Assembly: GCA_902598485.1 (NCBI GenBank)
Contig: CACKBU010000003.1
Span: forward strand, 1-64,000
From: an uncultured Pelagibacteraceae bacterium
GTDB taxonomy: Bacteria > Pseudomonadota > Alphaproteobacteria > Pelagibacterales > Pelagibacteraceae
Direction: 5' to 3'
Length of the DNA stretch: 64,000 nucleotides
Part shown: positions 29,465 through 38,934 of the stretch, one piece after another
Numbering within the stretch: the first letter of the stretch is position 1
Layout: the number at the start of each line of letters is the position of its first letter
The notes under the pieces: generated by a model
Seen by the model: only the letters and a program-made list of their open reading frames with translations
Told to the model about the DNA's origin: nothing
The model's database searches: none
Program-made: the position numbers and the translations under genes

Positions 29465-30653
29465 ATGAAATCAAAAAAGAAAATTGTTCTAGCTTATTCT
29501 GGAGGGCTCGATACTTCTATAATTTTAAAATGGCTTCAAGAAAATTATGATGCAGATGTAATTTGTTATACAGCAGATGTTGGACAAGAAATTGATAGAA
29601 AAAAAATTATTACTAATGCAAAAAAAATTTGGTGTTAAAAATATAATTATTAAAGACTTAAAAGATATTTTTGTTAAGGATTATGTTTATCCCATGATCA
29701 GAGGACACGCGATCTATGAGGGTGTTTATTTATTAGGGACATCAATAGCAAGACCTCTTATTGCAAAAGATCAAATAAGAGTAGCTAAAAAATTTAAAGC
29801 CTATGCAGTTTCACATGGAGCAACTGGTAAAGGCAATGACCAAGTTAGATTTGAATTAGGCTATCATTACTTTGGTCCTAAAATTAAAGTTATAGCTCCA
29901 TGGAGAATTTGGAAACTAAAATCTAGAACAGACTTAATTAATTATGCAAAAAAACATAGCATAGCTATTCCTAAAGATAAAAAGGGTGCACCTCCTTTTT
30001 CAGTGGATGATAATTTATTTCATACATCAACTGAAGGTAAGGTTTTAGAAAATCCAAAAAATTCTGCTCCTGAATTTATTTTTCAACGAACAGTTTCTCC
30101 TGAAAAAGCACCTAACAAACCATCTTTTGTTACTATTAATTTTAAAAATGGAGATCCTTTTGGAATAAATGGAAAAAAAATGTCTCCGGCTAAATTATTA
30201 ACAAAGCTCAATGACATCGCAGGTAAAAATGGAATTGGAAGAGTTGACTTAGTGGAGAATAGATTTTTAGGTATCAAATCTAGAGGTGTATATGAAACGC
30301 CCGGTGGAACTCTTTTAATCAATGCTCATCGAGCAATTGAGTCAGTTACTTTAGATAAAGAAACTATGCACAAAAAAGATCAGATAATGTCTAGATATGC
30401 AGAGTTAATTTACAATGGTTATTGGTACTCAAAAGAAAGATTTAAACTTCAAAAAATTGTAGATTTAAAAAGAAGCAAAGTTAATGGCTCAGTTAAACTT
30501 AAATTGTATAAAGGAAATATTACAATTCAATCAAGAGTTACTAATAGCAGCGCTTACTCGATGAAAAAAGTCTCATTTGAAGAAAATAAGTCATTTAATA
30601 AATCTAACGTTGAAAGATTTATCAATTTTCACAAAAAAAAGCTTCGTTCTTAG
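29465..30653 (+). pseudogene. argG: Argininosuccinate synthase with a +1 frameshift at an A8 run (29620-29627)
   Basis: [54 protein letters not shown] then frame change to [50 protein letters not shown] track lists only the downstream part (29577..30653). Confidence 0.88.
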
Positions 30654-30710
30654 TATCGTTTAGGACAAATTAACATTTGTTTAAATCAGTAAAAATTATA
30701 TCCTTATATA

Positions 30711-31169
30711 ATGGAATCATTAAAGAATTGGATGAGAGATGCTGCAAATATTTTATTTGATGATAGTAAAAATGATCTACGCGCACTTCCTAAAACAGTT
30801 AGATTACAAATTCTTTTAGTTTTAAGTTTTATTTGGACAACTGTTTTTAGTTTATATGTTTTTTCTTACACAACTTTTGCATTTGGATGGGCTGGACTTT
30901 TTTTAGCTCATATAGGTTTAATATTTGCCGTCTATATGACTTTTAAACAATTCCATAGAGCAGAAGAGAAATCTGCAAGTGTTTTTCAAACAAAAAATTT
31001 TGATCCTTTTAAAATCATGGTCATAGTTTTTGTGATAGTATTTATTTTTGTATTTTCAAAAGGAATTGAAGTTTTGACAAGTCCAAACCCGAATTCTTAT
31101 TCAATCCCTTATGATGGTCCATTAAAATCTGCAATTGAAAAATGGTTACCTTTTAGTAAAGATAAATAA
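30711..31169 (+). CDS. Hypothetical membrane protein
   Basis: 152 aa, ~3 TM segments, coupled to downstream gene. Confidence 0.7.
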   Translation: MESLKNWMRDAANILFDDSKNDLRALPKTVRLQILLVLSFIWTTVFSLYVFSYTTFAFGWAGLFLAHIGLIFAVYMTFKQFHRAEEKSASVFQTKNFDPFKIMVIVFVIVFIFVFSKGIEVLTSPNPNSYSIPYDGPLKSAIEKWLPFSKDK

Positions 31170-31549
31170 TGGATAAGATAGCAAAAAACTTACAGTTAGC
31201 ATTAATGGTTATTATCTTAATCAGCACTGTTATTGCTGTTGGAATTGAAATGAAAAACATGTTTTTAAATCAATCTGTTACATTAGCAGATTTGCTTTTA
31301 ATGTTTCTTTATTTGGAGGTACTAGCAATGGTTAGGGTTTTTTGGAACCAACAATCTATTAGTATTACCCTTCCACTTCTTATTGCAATTACAGCACTTG
31401 CACGATTTATTATTCTACAAGGCAAAGAAATGGATCCTACTGCACTTGTTTATGAAGCAGTAGCTATTTTGTTAATAGCTGGAGCCATTGTTGTTTTAAG
31501 ATTAAGACATAGTGACAAATTAGGTCTTAAGAAAAAAAAATCAAAATAA
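31169..31549 (+). CDS. PsiE-like (phosphate-starvation-inducible E) membrane protein
   Basis: 126 aa 4TM, LLMFLYLEVLAMVRVFW pattern. Confidence 0.7.
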   Translation: MDKIAKNLQLALMVIILISTVIAVGIEMKNMFLNQSVTLADLLLMFLYLEVLAMVRVFWNQQSISITLPLLIAITALARFIILQGKEMDPTALVYEAVAILLIAGAIVVLRLRHSDKLGLKKKKSK

Positions 31550-31555
31550 TTTAAA

Positions 31556-32695
31556 ATGATATTTGAAGCTTCAAGGGCTAAGGCCTTAAATCAATTAAAT
31601 AATTTTGTTGAAAATAATCTTGGAGAATATTCAAAATTAAGGAATTTTGATTTTGGACCTGAAAAAAGGTCTAATATATCTTGCTTATCACCATATATAA
31701 CTCATGGAATAATTAATGAACAAGAAGTCATTCAGAAAGCTCTAAGTAAATTTTCTTTTTCAAAAAATGAAAAGTTTATTCAAGAAGTTCTATGGCGAAC
31801 TTATTGGAAAGGTTGGTTAGAACTAAGACCAAGTGTTTGGGCTGATTATCTTATCAAATTAAATCAAATCAAAAATGAATTTAAAGATAATAGCGATTAT
31901 ATTGCAGCAATCGAAGGAAAAACAAAAGTAGACTGCTTTAATGAGTGGGTGAAAGAGCTTAAAGAAAACAATTATTTGCATAATCACACAAGAATGTGGT
32001 TTGCTAGTATTTGGATTTTTACTTTAGAATTGCCTTGGCAATTAGGTGCAGAATTTTTTATGCAACATCTTTATGATGGAGATGCTGCATCAAATACTCT
32101 TGGGTGGCGATGGGTTGCGGGTGTTCAAACTCAAGGAAAACATTACCTTGCAAGTGAATGGAATATTAAAAAATTCACTAACAATAGATTTCAAAATATA
32201 AAATTAAATGAAAGTGCTCCTCCAAAAGTATCTGAAAAATCTTATCAAATAATTAAACAGGATTTCAATAACCCACAAAAAATTGAGAATAAGAATCTTT
32301 TAATATTTGAAAATAATCTCTCGTTTGAAATCACTGACTTTAAGGAAAACAATTTTAAAAAAATTTACTTAGTTTCTAATAAAAATGAAAATAGAGTAAT
32401 AAAACTCAGTGAAAAGTTAGTGAAATTTAAATCTCATTTAATAGAAGACCAAGAACAAAGATTAAAAGATAAATCTATTGATTGTGAAGTTATAGATATA
32501 AGTGAATTAACAAATATTGAAAATTGTTATGGTTTATATCCAACAGTAGGTGAAAATTTAGATTTTTTAAATTCGAATAATTTAAAGATAGATTTTTTAT
32601 ATAGAAATCTTGATCAATTGGCTTGGCAATACTGCAATAAAGGATTTTTTAATTTTAAAAATTATATTCCCAAAATAGTCTCGACTTTTAACTAA
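31556..32695 (+). CDS. Photolyase/cryptochrome FAD-binding domain protein lacking the N-terminal antenna domain; C-terminal alpha/beta extension
   Basis: LHNHTRMWFASIWIFTLELPWQLGAEFFMQHLYDGDAASNTLGWRWVAGVQTQGKHYL resembles photolyase FAD domain; begins directly with FAD-domain helices. Confidence 0.85.
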   Translation: MIFEASRAKALNQLNNFVENNLGEYSKLRNFDFGPEKRSNISCLSPYITHGIINEQEVIQKALSKFSFSKNEKFIQEVLWRTYWKGWLELRPSVWADYLIKLNQIKNEFKDNSDYIAAIEGKTKVDCFNEWVKELKENNYLHNHTRMWFASIWIFTLELPWQLGAEFFMQHLYDGDAASNTLGWRWVAGVQTQGKHYLASEWNIKKFTNNRFQNIKLNESAPPKVSEKSYQIIKQDFNNPQKIENKNLLIFENNLSFEITDFKENNFKKIYLVSNKNENRVIKLSEKLVKFKSHLIEDQEQRLKDKSIDCEVIDISELTNIENCYGLYPTVGENLDFLNSNNLKIDFLYRNLDQLAWQYCNKGFFNFKNYIPKIVSTFN

Positions 32696-32913
32696 AACCA
32701 ACGAACCATCCCAATAATTCCAGCTGTTGCATAAAAAAATTGTAATAACAAAATTCCTTTATGACCACCCCTATAAGCCCATATTCCAATTAAAATAGCT
32801 GACAAAAGCAATAGACAAAAACCAAAAAATTCTATTCCTATATTTAAAGCAACAAACAAAGAATACAATATTGCAGTTATAACCCCTGCCCATTCAAAGA
32901 TCTTATTGTTCAT
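32692..32913 (-). CDS. Small hypothetical membrane protein
   Basis: 73 aa, 2-3 TM, overlaps start of neighbouring gene. Confidence 0.65.
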   Translation of the reverse strand: MNNKIFEWAGVITAILYSLFVALNIGIEFFGFCLLLLSAILIGIWAYRGGHKGILLLQFFYATAGIIGMVRWF

Positions 32914-33629
32914 AAAAGTTTTTTAAAATTATCATAAAGGATTGTAGAATAGTTATTCATATCTTTCATGTTATCTTTTGTAGATTGGTCAAACTTTTCT
33001 AATGCATCATTACCAAGCTGATCCACTAAAGCTTTTTTGTATTCCGGTACACATCCCCACTCATTAACCGTAGTATCCTTTATTTCTATATGAAATTGAA
33101 TTCCATAAGCATGGTTTTGATATTTAAAGATTTGATACTTGGTAATTGGAGAAGAGGCTAATAAAGTTACATCTTTATTATCTTCAATACCTTGAACCTC
33201 ATAAGAGTGCCATTGTAAACTTTTAATAGTATTAGGAAATTTTGAAAATAATTTATCTCCATTTTTTTTCTTAGAGAAATTAATATCCATAATTCCTATT
33301 TCTGCTGGTTTAGATTTAACTACTTTTCCACCAATCACTTCTCCTAAAAGCTGACAACCTAAACAAAAACCTAAATAAGGTTTTTTTAGATTAACAACAA
33401 ATTCTTTTATTGCTTTCTTTTCTTCTATTAACCAAGGATATTCTTGTTCCATATAGGTATCCATTGGACCCCCCATGCAAAACATTCCATTAAATTTACT
33501 TAAATCATCTGGTATTTTTTCACCTTCATCTAACTCAATAGTAGTTAAATTTAATCCATCAGCTAACATTAAATCTTTAATGTAACCTGGATCTTCTATT
33601 TTGATATGTTGTAATACTATTATGTTCAC
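32910..33629 (-). CDS. Class I glutamine amidotransferase (GMP synthase-like GATase domain)
   Basis: PYLGFCLGCQLLGEVIGG (catalytic Cys), GIQFHIEI. Confidence 0.9.
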   Translation of the reverse strand: MNIIVLQHIKIEDPGYIKDLMLADGLNLTTIELDEGEKIPDDLSKFNGMFCMGGPMDTYMEQEYPWLIEEKKAIKEFVVNLKKPYLGFCLGCQLLGEVIGGKVVKSKPAEIGIMDINFSKKKNGDKLFSKFPNTIKSLQWHSYEVQGIEDNKDVTLLASSPITKYQIFKYQNHAYGIQFHIEIKDTTVNEWGCVPEYKKALVDQLGNDALEKFDQSTKDNMKDMNNYSTILYDNFKKLL

Positions 33630-33634
33630 TAAGC

Positions 33635-33763
33635 TTAGCTTAGCTTAGAACACTTCTTGGAACAATATTTTACTCTATCCCAATTTAACTTCCATTTTTT
33701 TCGCCAAGTAAATGATCTTTTACAAACTGGACAAATTTTTGTTGGTAAATTTTCTTTTTTCAT
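33635..33763 (-). CDS. DUF2256-family small zinc-ribbon-like protein (42 aa), not in ORF track
   Basis: Own translation MKKENLPTKICPVCKRSFTWRKKWKLNWDRVKYCSKKCSKLS*; CPxCxR...W(R/K)KKW...YCSxxC; TGATG overlap with upstream photolyase stop. Confidence 0.9.
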   Translation of the reverse strand: MKKENLPTKICPVCKRSFTWRKKWKLNWDRVKYCSKKCSKLS

Positions 33764-35253
33764 CAAATTGTGTTTAGTTTAATAAATTTATCAGCTTCAG
33801 ATAAAATTAATTTTTTTCTATCAGATTTCATTTTATCAAATATTCTTACCATCATAGAAAGACGAGGATTTTTTAAAAAAAATTTTCTATTTCGGTCAAT
33901 AAATCTCCAATAAAGACCATCCATAGTGTTACACCACTCACCTTTTTTAAAATCCATCATTTTCATAAAATATGCAGATCCACAAATATAAGGTTTGGTA
34001 GCAAAAATTCCTCCATCACTAAATAATCCCATTCCATAAACATTAGGAACCATTACCCAATCTGAGGAGTCTACAAACATCTCCATGAACCACTTATAAA
34101 CAATTGTTGGCTTTATTTCACAAAGGTTCATTATGTTTGATAAGATCATTAATCTTTCAATGTGATGTGACCAACCATTATTAACCGCATTTTTAATTGC
34201 GTAATCTAAAGGTGGAAGACCAGTGGTGCCATCATACCAAGAACTTTTCATTTTTCTATTTTGTTTAAAAAAATTTCCATTTTCCATTTCTTGTGAATAT
34301 GACTGATAAATTCCACGCATAAATTCTCGCCAGCCAATCACCTGGCGGATGTAACCCTCTAAAGAATTTATTCTAATTTTATTTTTTTTATGAAAATCTA
34401 AAATTTTTTGGATAACGAATTCAGGAGTAATTAAACCTAAATTTATATAAGGACTTAATGCACTATGAAATAGAATATTATCTTTTTGATCAACTGCATC
34501 CTCATAATCACCAAAAAGATTAGATTTCTCTTTTATAAAAAAATTTAATAGTTTAACTACATCTTCATATTCCGTTGCAAACCAAAAATTATTTGTACTC
34601 CCTGGGTGATTTTTAAATTCCTTTTCAATAATAGGCTTTAATTTTTTTGTATGATTGGTTTCATTTATTTTTGGAAATTTAGGAATTGAAATATTTTTAG
34701 GTAATTTATTTCTATTATCCTCATCAAAGCTCCATTTCCCCCCGATTGGATCACCATCTGACCCCATCAATATTCCAGATTTTTTTCTAACATCTTTGTA
34801 AAAAGTTGCCATAAAAGGTTTTTTTGATTTTGATAAATAATTTTTAAATTCAGCTCTTGAATTTAAAAACATAGGAGTTTGAACAACATTCCATTGTATG
34901 TTTTCTTTTTTTAAAAATTGTGAAATTTTTTTTTCAAAAAATTTATCCTCTACTTCAAAACTTGAAATTTCTTTTACTTTTTTTTGTTTAATTATTTTTT
35001 TTAATTTTTTTAAATAATCTTCATTAAATTCTTTATCTTCAATTTTAAGGTAATCTAATTTAAATTTGTTTTTTCTTAATCCGTCTGCATAAGAACGCAT
35101 AGAAGATAAAAATAATAAAATTTTTTGTTTATGATGCTTTTCATAAGTACATAAACCCTTATCTTCAGCCATAAAAAATAGGTGGTCTTTTTTGAAGCGG
35201 TCTAAGTATTTTGTTGGAAATAATTGGTTACCAAGTATAAAAAATAACTTCAT
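33763..35253 (-). CDS. Cryptochrome/photolyase-related protein (FeS-BCP / PhrB type)
   Basis: ILGNQLFP...FMAEDKGLCTYEKHHKQKI; GYIRQVIGWREFMRGIY; SDWVMVPNVYGMGLFSDGG; C-terminal cysteines (C at MNLCEIKPT, YICGS, EWCNTMDGLYW). Confidence 0.93.
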   Translation of the reverse strand: MKLFFILGNQLFPTKYLDRFKKDHLFFMAEDKGLCTYEKHHKQKILLFLSSMRSYADGLRKNKFKLDYLKIEDKEFNEDYLKKLKKIIKQKKVKEISSFEVEDKFFEKKISQFLKKENIQWNVVQTPMFLNSRAEFKNYLSKSKKPFMATFYKDVRKKSGILMGSDGDPIGGKWSFDEDNRNKLPKNISIPKFPKINETNHTKKLKPIIEKEFKNHPGSTNNFWFATEYEDVVKLLNFFIKEKSNLFGDYEDAVDQKDNILFHSALSPYINLGLITPEFVIQKILDFHKKNKIRINSLEGYIRQVIGWREFMRGIYQSYSQEMENGNFFKQNRKMKSSWYDGTTGLPPLDYAIKNAVNNGWSHHIERLMILSNIMNLCEIKPTIVYKWFMEMFVDSSDWVMVPNVYGMGLFSDGGIFATKPYICGSAYFMKMMDFKKGEWCNTMDGLYWRFIDRNRKFFLKNPRLSMMVRIFDKMKSDRKKLILSEADKFIKLNTI

Positions 35254-35280
35254 AGTTAAATATAACTAATAAAATTTTTT

Positions 35281-35991
35281 ATGTCAGAAAAATATGTAAT
35301 TTTTGGTGCGACAGGTTCTATTGGGTCAAGTTTAGCGGAACAATTAAAAAACTCTGGAAACGATATTCATTTAGTTGGAAGAAATGAGAGTGAACTTAGT
35401 TCTATCTCTGAAAAACTTGGATGCTCACATACCGTTGCAGATGTTTTAGAGGATGGGTTTATAGAAAAAGTTAAATCAGATATTTCTGAAATTAAAGGCC
35501 TTGCTTATTGTGTCGGTTCAATTGATTTAAAACCTTTAAGAATGGTAAATGAACAAGACTTTCAGAAATGCATGAAACTTAATCTTTATTCTGCTGTAGA
35601 AGCTATTAAGGGATATCAAGAAAGTTTAAAAAAAAATAAAGGTTCAATAGTGTTATTTTCAACTGTTGCTGCTCAAAGAGGTTTTACCAATCATGCAATC
35701 ATAGCTTCAGCAAAAGCTGCTGTTGAAGGATTGACGGTTTCTCTTGCAGCAGAATTTGCTCCAAACATAAGAGTAAATTGTGTGGCACCAAGTTTAACAA
35801 AATCTAAAATAGCAGAACCAATGTTAAAAAATACTGCTATAGCTGAAGGTATTGCGAAAGCACATCCCCTTAAAAGATTAGGCGAAGGTAAAGATTCGGC
35901 AGCTCTTGCTAAATTCTTACTAACAGATGATAGTTCCTGGGTTACAGGGCAAATAATTGCAGTAGATGGTGGTAGATCTAAATTATCTTAA
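35281..35991 (+). CDS. Short-chain dehydrogenase/reductase
   Basis: FGATGSIGSSLAEQL, C-terminal SSWVTGQIIAVDGGRSKL. Confidence 0.92.
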   Translation: MSEKYVIFGATGSIGSSLAEQLKNSGNDIHLVGRNESELSSISEKLGCSHTVADVLEDGFIEKVKSDISEIKGLAYCVGSIDLKPLRMVNEQDFQKCMKLNLYSAVEAIKGYQESLKKNKGSIVLFSTVAAQRGFTNHAIIASAKAAVEGLTVSLAAEFAPNIRVNCVAPSLTKSKIAEPMLKNTAIAEGIAKAHPLKRLGEGKDSAALAKFLLTDDSSWVTGQIIAVDGGRSKLS

Positions 35992-35992
35992 A

Positions 35993-36214
35993 ATGGATTG
36001 GGATTCAAAACATCTAAAAAAAATTAAATCATCTTGGTTAAAACATTTTTTATACGCTAGCTATTTTAACTTTTTAGCTATTCTAATTTTTATTACAGGT
36101 TTAATCCATAGTATTTTGCCTTGGATATTTACTTTTACACCTTACAAACTTGCAAAAAAAATTGTTGATGGAACAGAAAAACAATTTGGATCAAATTTTA
36201 AAAAAAGGAATTGA
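35993..36214 (+). CDS. Small single-TM hypothetical protein
   Basis: MDWDSKHLKKIKSSWLKHFLYASYFNFLAILIFITGLIHSILPWIFTFTPYKLAKK; overlaps next gene in another frame. Confidence 0.55.
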   Translation: MDWDSKHLKKIKSSWLKHFLYASYFNFLAILIFITGLIHSILPWIFTFTPYKLAKKIVDGTEKQFGSNFKKRN

Positions 36215-36878
36215 ATTAAAGTCTAGTGGTACCACAGGCCCACAAAAAAAGATTTACCAATCTCCTTACAAGCTAAGAAATGCAAATAAGATTGCACGTG
36301 AATGTCAAAAAATTTCATCTAAAAGTAAAATTTATACAATTTGTAAATTAGAGCATGCTGGTGGTCTTTTAGCACAAACATTACCTGGTTATGAAGTAGG
36401 TGCACATTTAGAAATTGAAAAATTTAATGCATATAATTTTTGTAAAAAAATTAAACACTTTACACACAGCCATATAACACCAAAACATGCAAGAGCTATA
36501 ATGCTGACTAAATCATTTCAAGATTTAAATTTAAAAGGTGTATGGATCACCTGTGGTAGTGAACCAGTGGAGTGGGAATTAATAACAAAATTTGTTGAAA
36601 AAGGTTGTCAATTTATGGTCAATTGGGGCATGACTGAAATTGGGCCTTGTGCAATTAACACTGTTTTTAAAGATATAGATACAGTTGAAAATTATAAGAA
36701 GAGAGCGTTAGAAGGAACTTTCATGGGAGATGATGTTTACTGTGATACAAAAATTGAGAAAGGCACATTACATGTAAAAGGAGATATAAGTGTTTTTGGA
36801 AATAATTGGTTTGATACAAGAGATCAAGTAAAAAAAAATGAAACTAATGAGTTTTATATTCAAGGGAGATTAATATAA
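36150..36878 (+). CDS. Truncated AMP-dependent synthetase/ligase (ANL-like)
   Basis: P-loop LKSSGTTGPQKKIY, NWGMTEIGP, WFDTRDQVKKNETNEFYIQGR; missing N-terminal region and C-terminal lid. Start may be 36168. Confidence 0.75.
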   Translation: MQKKLLMEQKNNLDQILKKGIELKSSGTTGPQKKIYQSPYKLRNANKIARECQKISSKSKIYTICKLEHAGGLLAQTLPGYEVGAHLEIEKFNAYNFCKKIKHFTHSHITPKHARAIMLTKSFQDLNLKGVWITCGSEPVEWELITKFVEKGCQFMVNWGMTEIGPCAINTVFKDIDTVENYKKRALEGTFMGDDVYCDTKIEKGTLHVKGDISVFGNNWFDTRDQVKKNETNEFYIQGRLI

Positions 36879-36881
36879 TTT

Positions 36882-37949
36882 ATGAGGTTTGTTCTTTTAA
36901 TTATAATTATTTTTTTTTCTAAAGTTTCACTTTCACACTCTAATAGTTATAATTTTACACAATTAGTATCATTAAATGAACCGTGGGGATCATCTTTTAT
37001 TAGTGATGAGGAACTCATTATTACTGAAAAAACTGGAAAGATAAAAATAGTAAATATTACTTCTAAAGAAGTCTACGAAGTTAAACATAACTTAAATTAT
37101 TTTGTACACGGACAAGGAGGTTTGTTAGATATTATTTATCAAAATGATTACTTATGGATTTCTTATTCAGAAAATAGAGGGGATTGGAAAACTAGTACAT
37201 CAATTGCAAAAGCTAAATTAAATAAAAAAAATTTAAATTTCAAAAATATATTTCAAGCTGAACCACCAATAGAATCTGGTTATCATTTTGGTTCAAGACT
37301 AGCTATAAAAGACAATTTTCTTTTTGCTTCTGCTGGTGAAAGAGGTGGTGGTATGATTGCTCAAGATCCGACAAATCATCCTGGCAGTATTATCAGAATT
37401 TATTTAGATGGTAGTATTCCAAAAGATAACCCTAAGTTTGAAGGTAAATCAAATTGGTTACCAGAAATTTATCAAATTGGTGTTCGTAATCCTCAAGGCT
37501 TAACCTATTCCTCTTTTGATGGAAAAATTTATGCAAGCAACCATGGTGCAAAAGGTGGTGATTGGTTTGGTGAAATTAAAAAAGGAGAAAATTATGGTTG
37601 GAAAATTTTAGGTTGGGGTGGAACAAATTATTCAGGCTCAAAGATTGGACCTAAATGGAAACCAGGATTTACCAAAGCAATCCAATACTGGGTACCTTCA
37701 ATTGCAGCAAGTGCTATAACTATTTATAAGGGAAAAGAATTTAGTGAATGGAATGGCGAAGCGTTAATCACTTCTTTAAAAGATAAATCAATGAGAAAAT
37801 TAAACTTTAAAAATTCATCTAAGATTGAAGAAACAATTATTTTCAAAGATAAAATTGGAAGAATAAGAGATATACAAGTTCATCCAGTTAATGGAAAAAT
37901 ATATTTTCTTGCGGGAAACATTTTATGGTTAATGGAGAAAAAAAAATAA
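36882..37949 (+). CDS. PQQ-dependent sugar dehydrogenase-like (YliI/glucose-sorbosone family)
   Basis: Signal peptide; LNEPWGSSF, HFGSRLAIKDNFLFASAGERG, GVRNPQGLTY, HGAKGGDWFGEIKKGENYGW. Confidence 0.9.
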   Translation: MRFVLLIIIIFFSKVSLSHSNSYNFTQLVSLNEPWGSSFISDEELIITEKTGKIKIVNITSKEVYEVKHNLNYFVHGQGGLLDIIYQNDYLWISYSENRGDWKTSTSIAKAKLNKKNLNFKNIFQAEPPIESGYHFGSRLAIKDNFLFASAGERGGGMIAQDPTNHPGSIIRIYLDGSIPKDNPKFEGKSNWLPEIYQIGVRNPQGLTYSSFDGKIYASNHGAKGGDWFGEIKKGENYGWKILGWGGTNYSGSKIGPKWKPGFTKAIQYWVPSIAASAITIYKGKEFSEWNGEALITSLKDKSMRKLNFKNSSKIEETIIFKDKIGRIRDIQVHPVNGKIYFLAGNILWLMEKKK

Positions 37950-37950
37950 T

Positions 37951-38934
37951 ATGAAAGAAAGACCTTATCATCATTTACCTGATGGTACTTTCAGGAATCC
38001 AAAAGGATCTCCAGTAATAATATCCAGATCAGGAAAATTTTCTTATAGAACTTTCAGTAAATTAAGAAAAAAAGTTAATTTATCTTATCCAAAAGAACAT
38101 GTGATTGAAAAAGAAAAAGTATTAGCTGATTTAGAAAAATATAAAGATAATGATTATATTGCTTGGATAGGTCACGCGACATATCTTATAAAATTAGGTG
38201 GAACTACAATTATAACAGATCCTGTATTTTCAAAGAATGCTGGACCACTAATCTTTGGTCCAAAAAGATTTACTGATCCTGCAATAAAATTAAATGAGAT
38301 ACCTAAAACGGATATATTTTTACTCACTCATAATCATTACGATCATCAGGACATGTCAACAATTAGAAATTTTCCTTTCAAGAGTGCAAAAGTATTAACA
38401 CCTCTAAATCTTGGTAAATATTTTAAAGGATATAAAGATGTAAATGAAATGGATTGGTATGATCAAATAATTATAAATGAGGATTTGAAAATTTCTTTAC
38501 TTCCTGCAGTTCATTGGTCAAAGAGAAGTTTAACGGACACTAATAAAACTTTGTGGGGTAATTTTTTAATAGAACATAAAAATAAAAAAATTTTATTTGC
38601 ATGTGACACCGGATATGGGGAAGTCTACAAAGAACTAGGTGAAAAATATGGTCCTATAGATCTGACAATGATTAATATTGGGGCTTATAATTTCAAACCA
38701 ATGTTTGATAAAACTATTTATCATACTACACCTGAAGAAGCCTTGAATGTTGCACAGGACCTAAAAAGTAAAAAAGTATTAGGAATGCATTGGGGAACAT
38801 TTGTTTTGTCATTAGAGCCGATTATGGAACCCCCAATTAGATTTAAAGATGGTGCTGAAAAATATGGTTTTAGTAAAGAAGATGCTATTATTTTTAAAAT
38901 TGGAGAAGTTAGTCCTTTAGATAAATTGTTATAG
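37951..38934 (+). CDS. Metallo-beta-lactamase fold hydrolase (NAPE-PLD/RomA-like)
   Basis: WIGHATYLIKLGG, DPVFSKNAGP, LTHNHYDHQDM, GMHWGTF. Confidence 0.9.
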   Translation: MKERPYHHLPDGTFRNPKGSPVIISRSGKFSYRTFSKLRKKVNLSYPKEHVIEKEKVLADLEKYKDNDYIAWIGHATYLIKLGGTTIITDPVFSKNAGPLIFGPKRFTDPAIKLNEIPKTDIFLLTHNHYDHQDMSTIRNFPFKSAKVLTPLNLGKYFKGYKDVNEMDWYDQIIINEDLKISLLPAVHWSKRSLTDTNKTLWGNFLIEHKNKKILFACDTGYGEVYKELGEKYGPIDLTMINIGAYNFKPMFDKTIYHTTPEEALNVAQDLKSKKVLGMHWGTFVLSLEPIMEPPIRFKDGAEKYGFSKEDAIIFKIGEVSPLDKLL

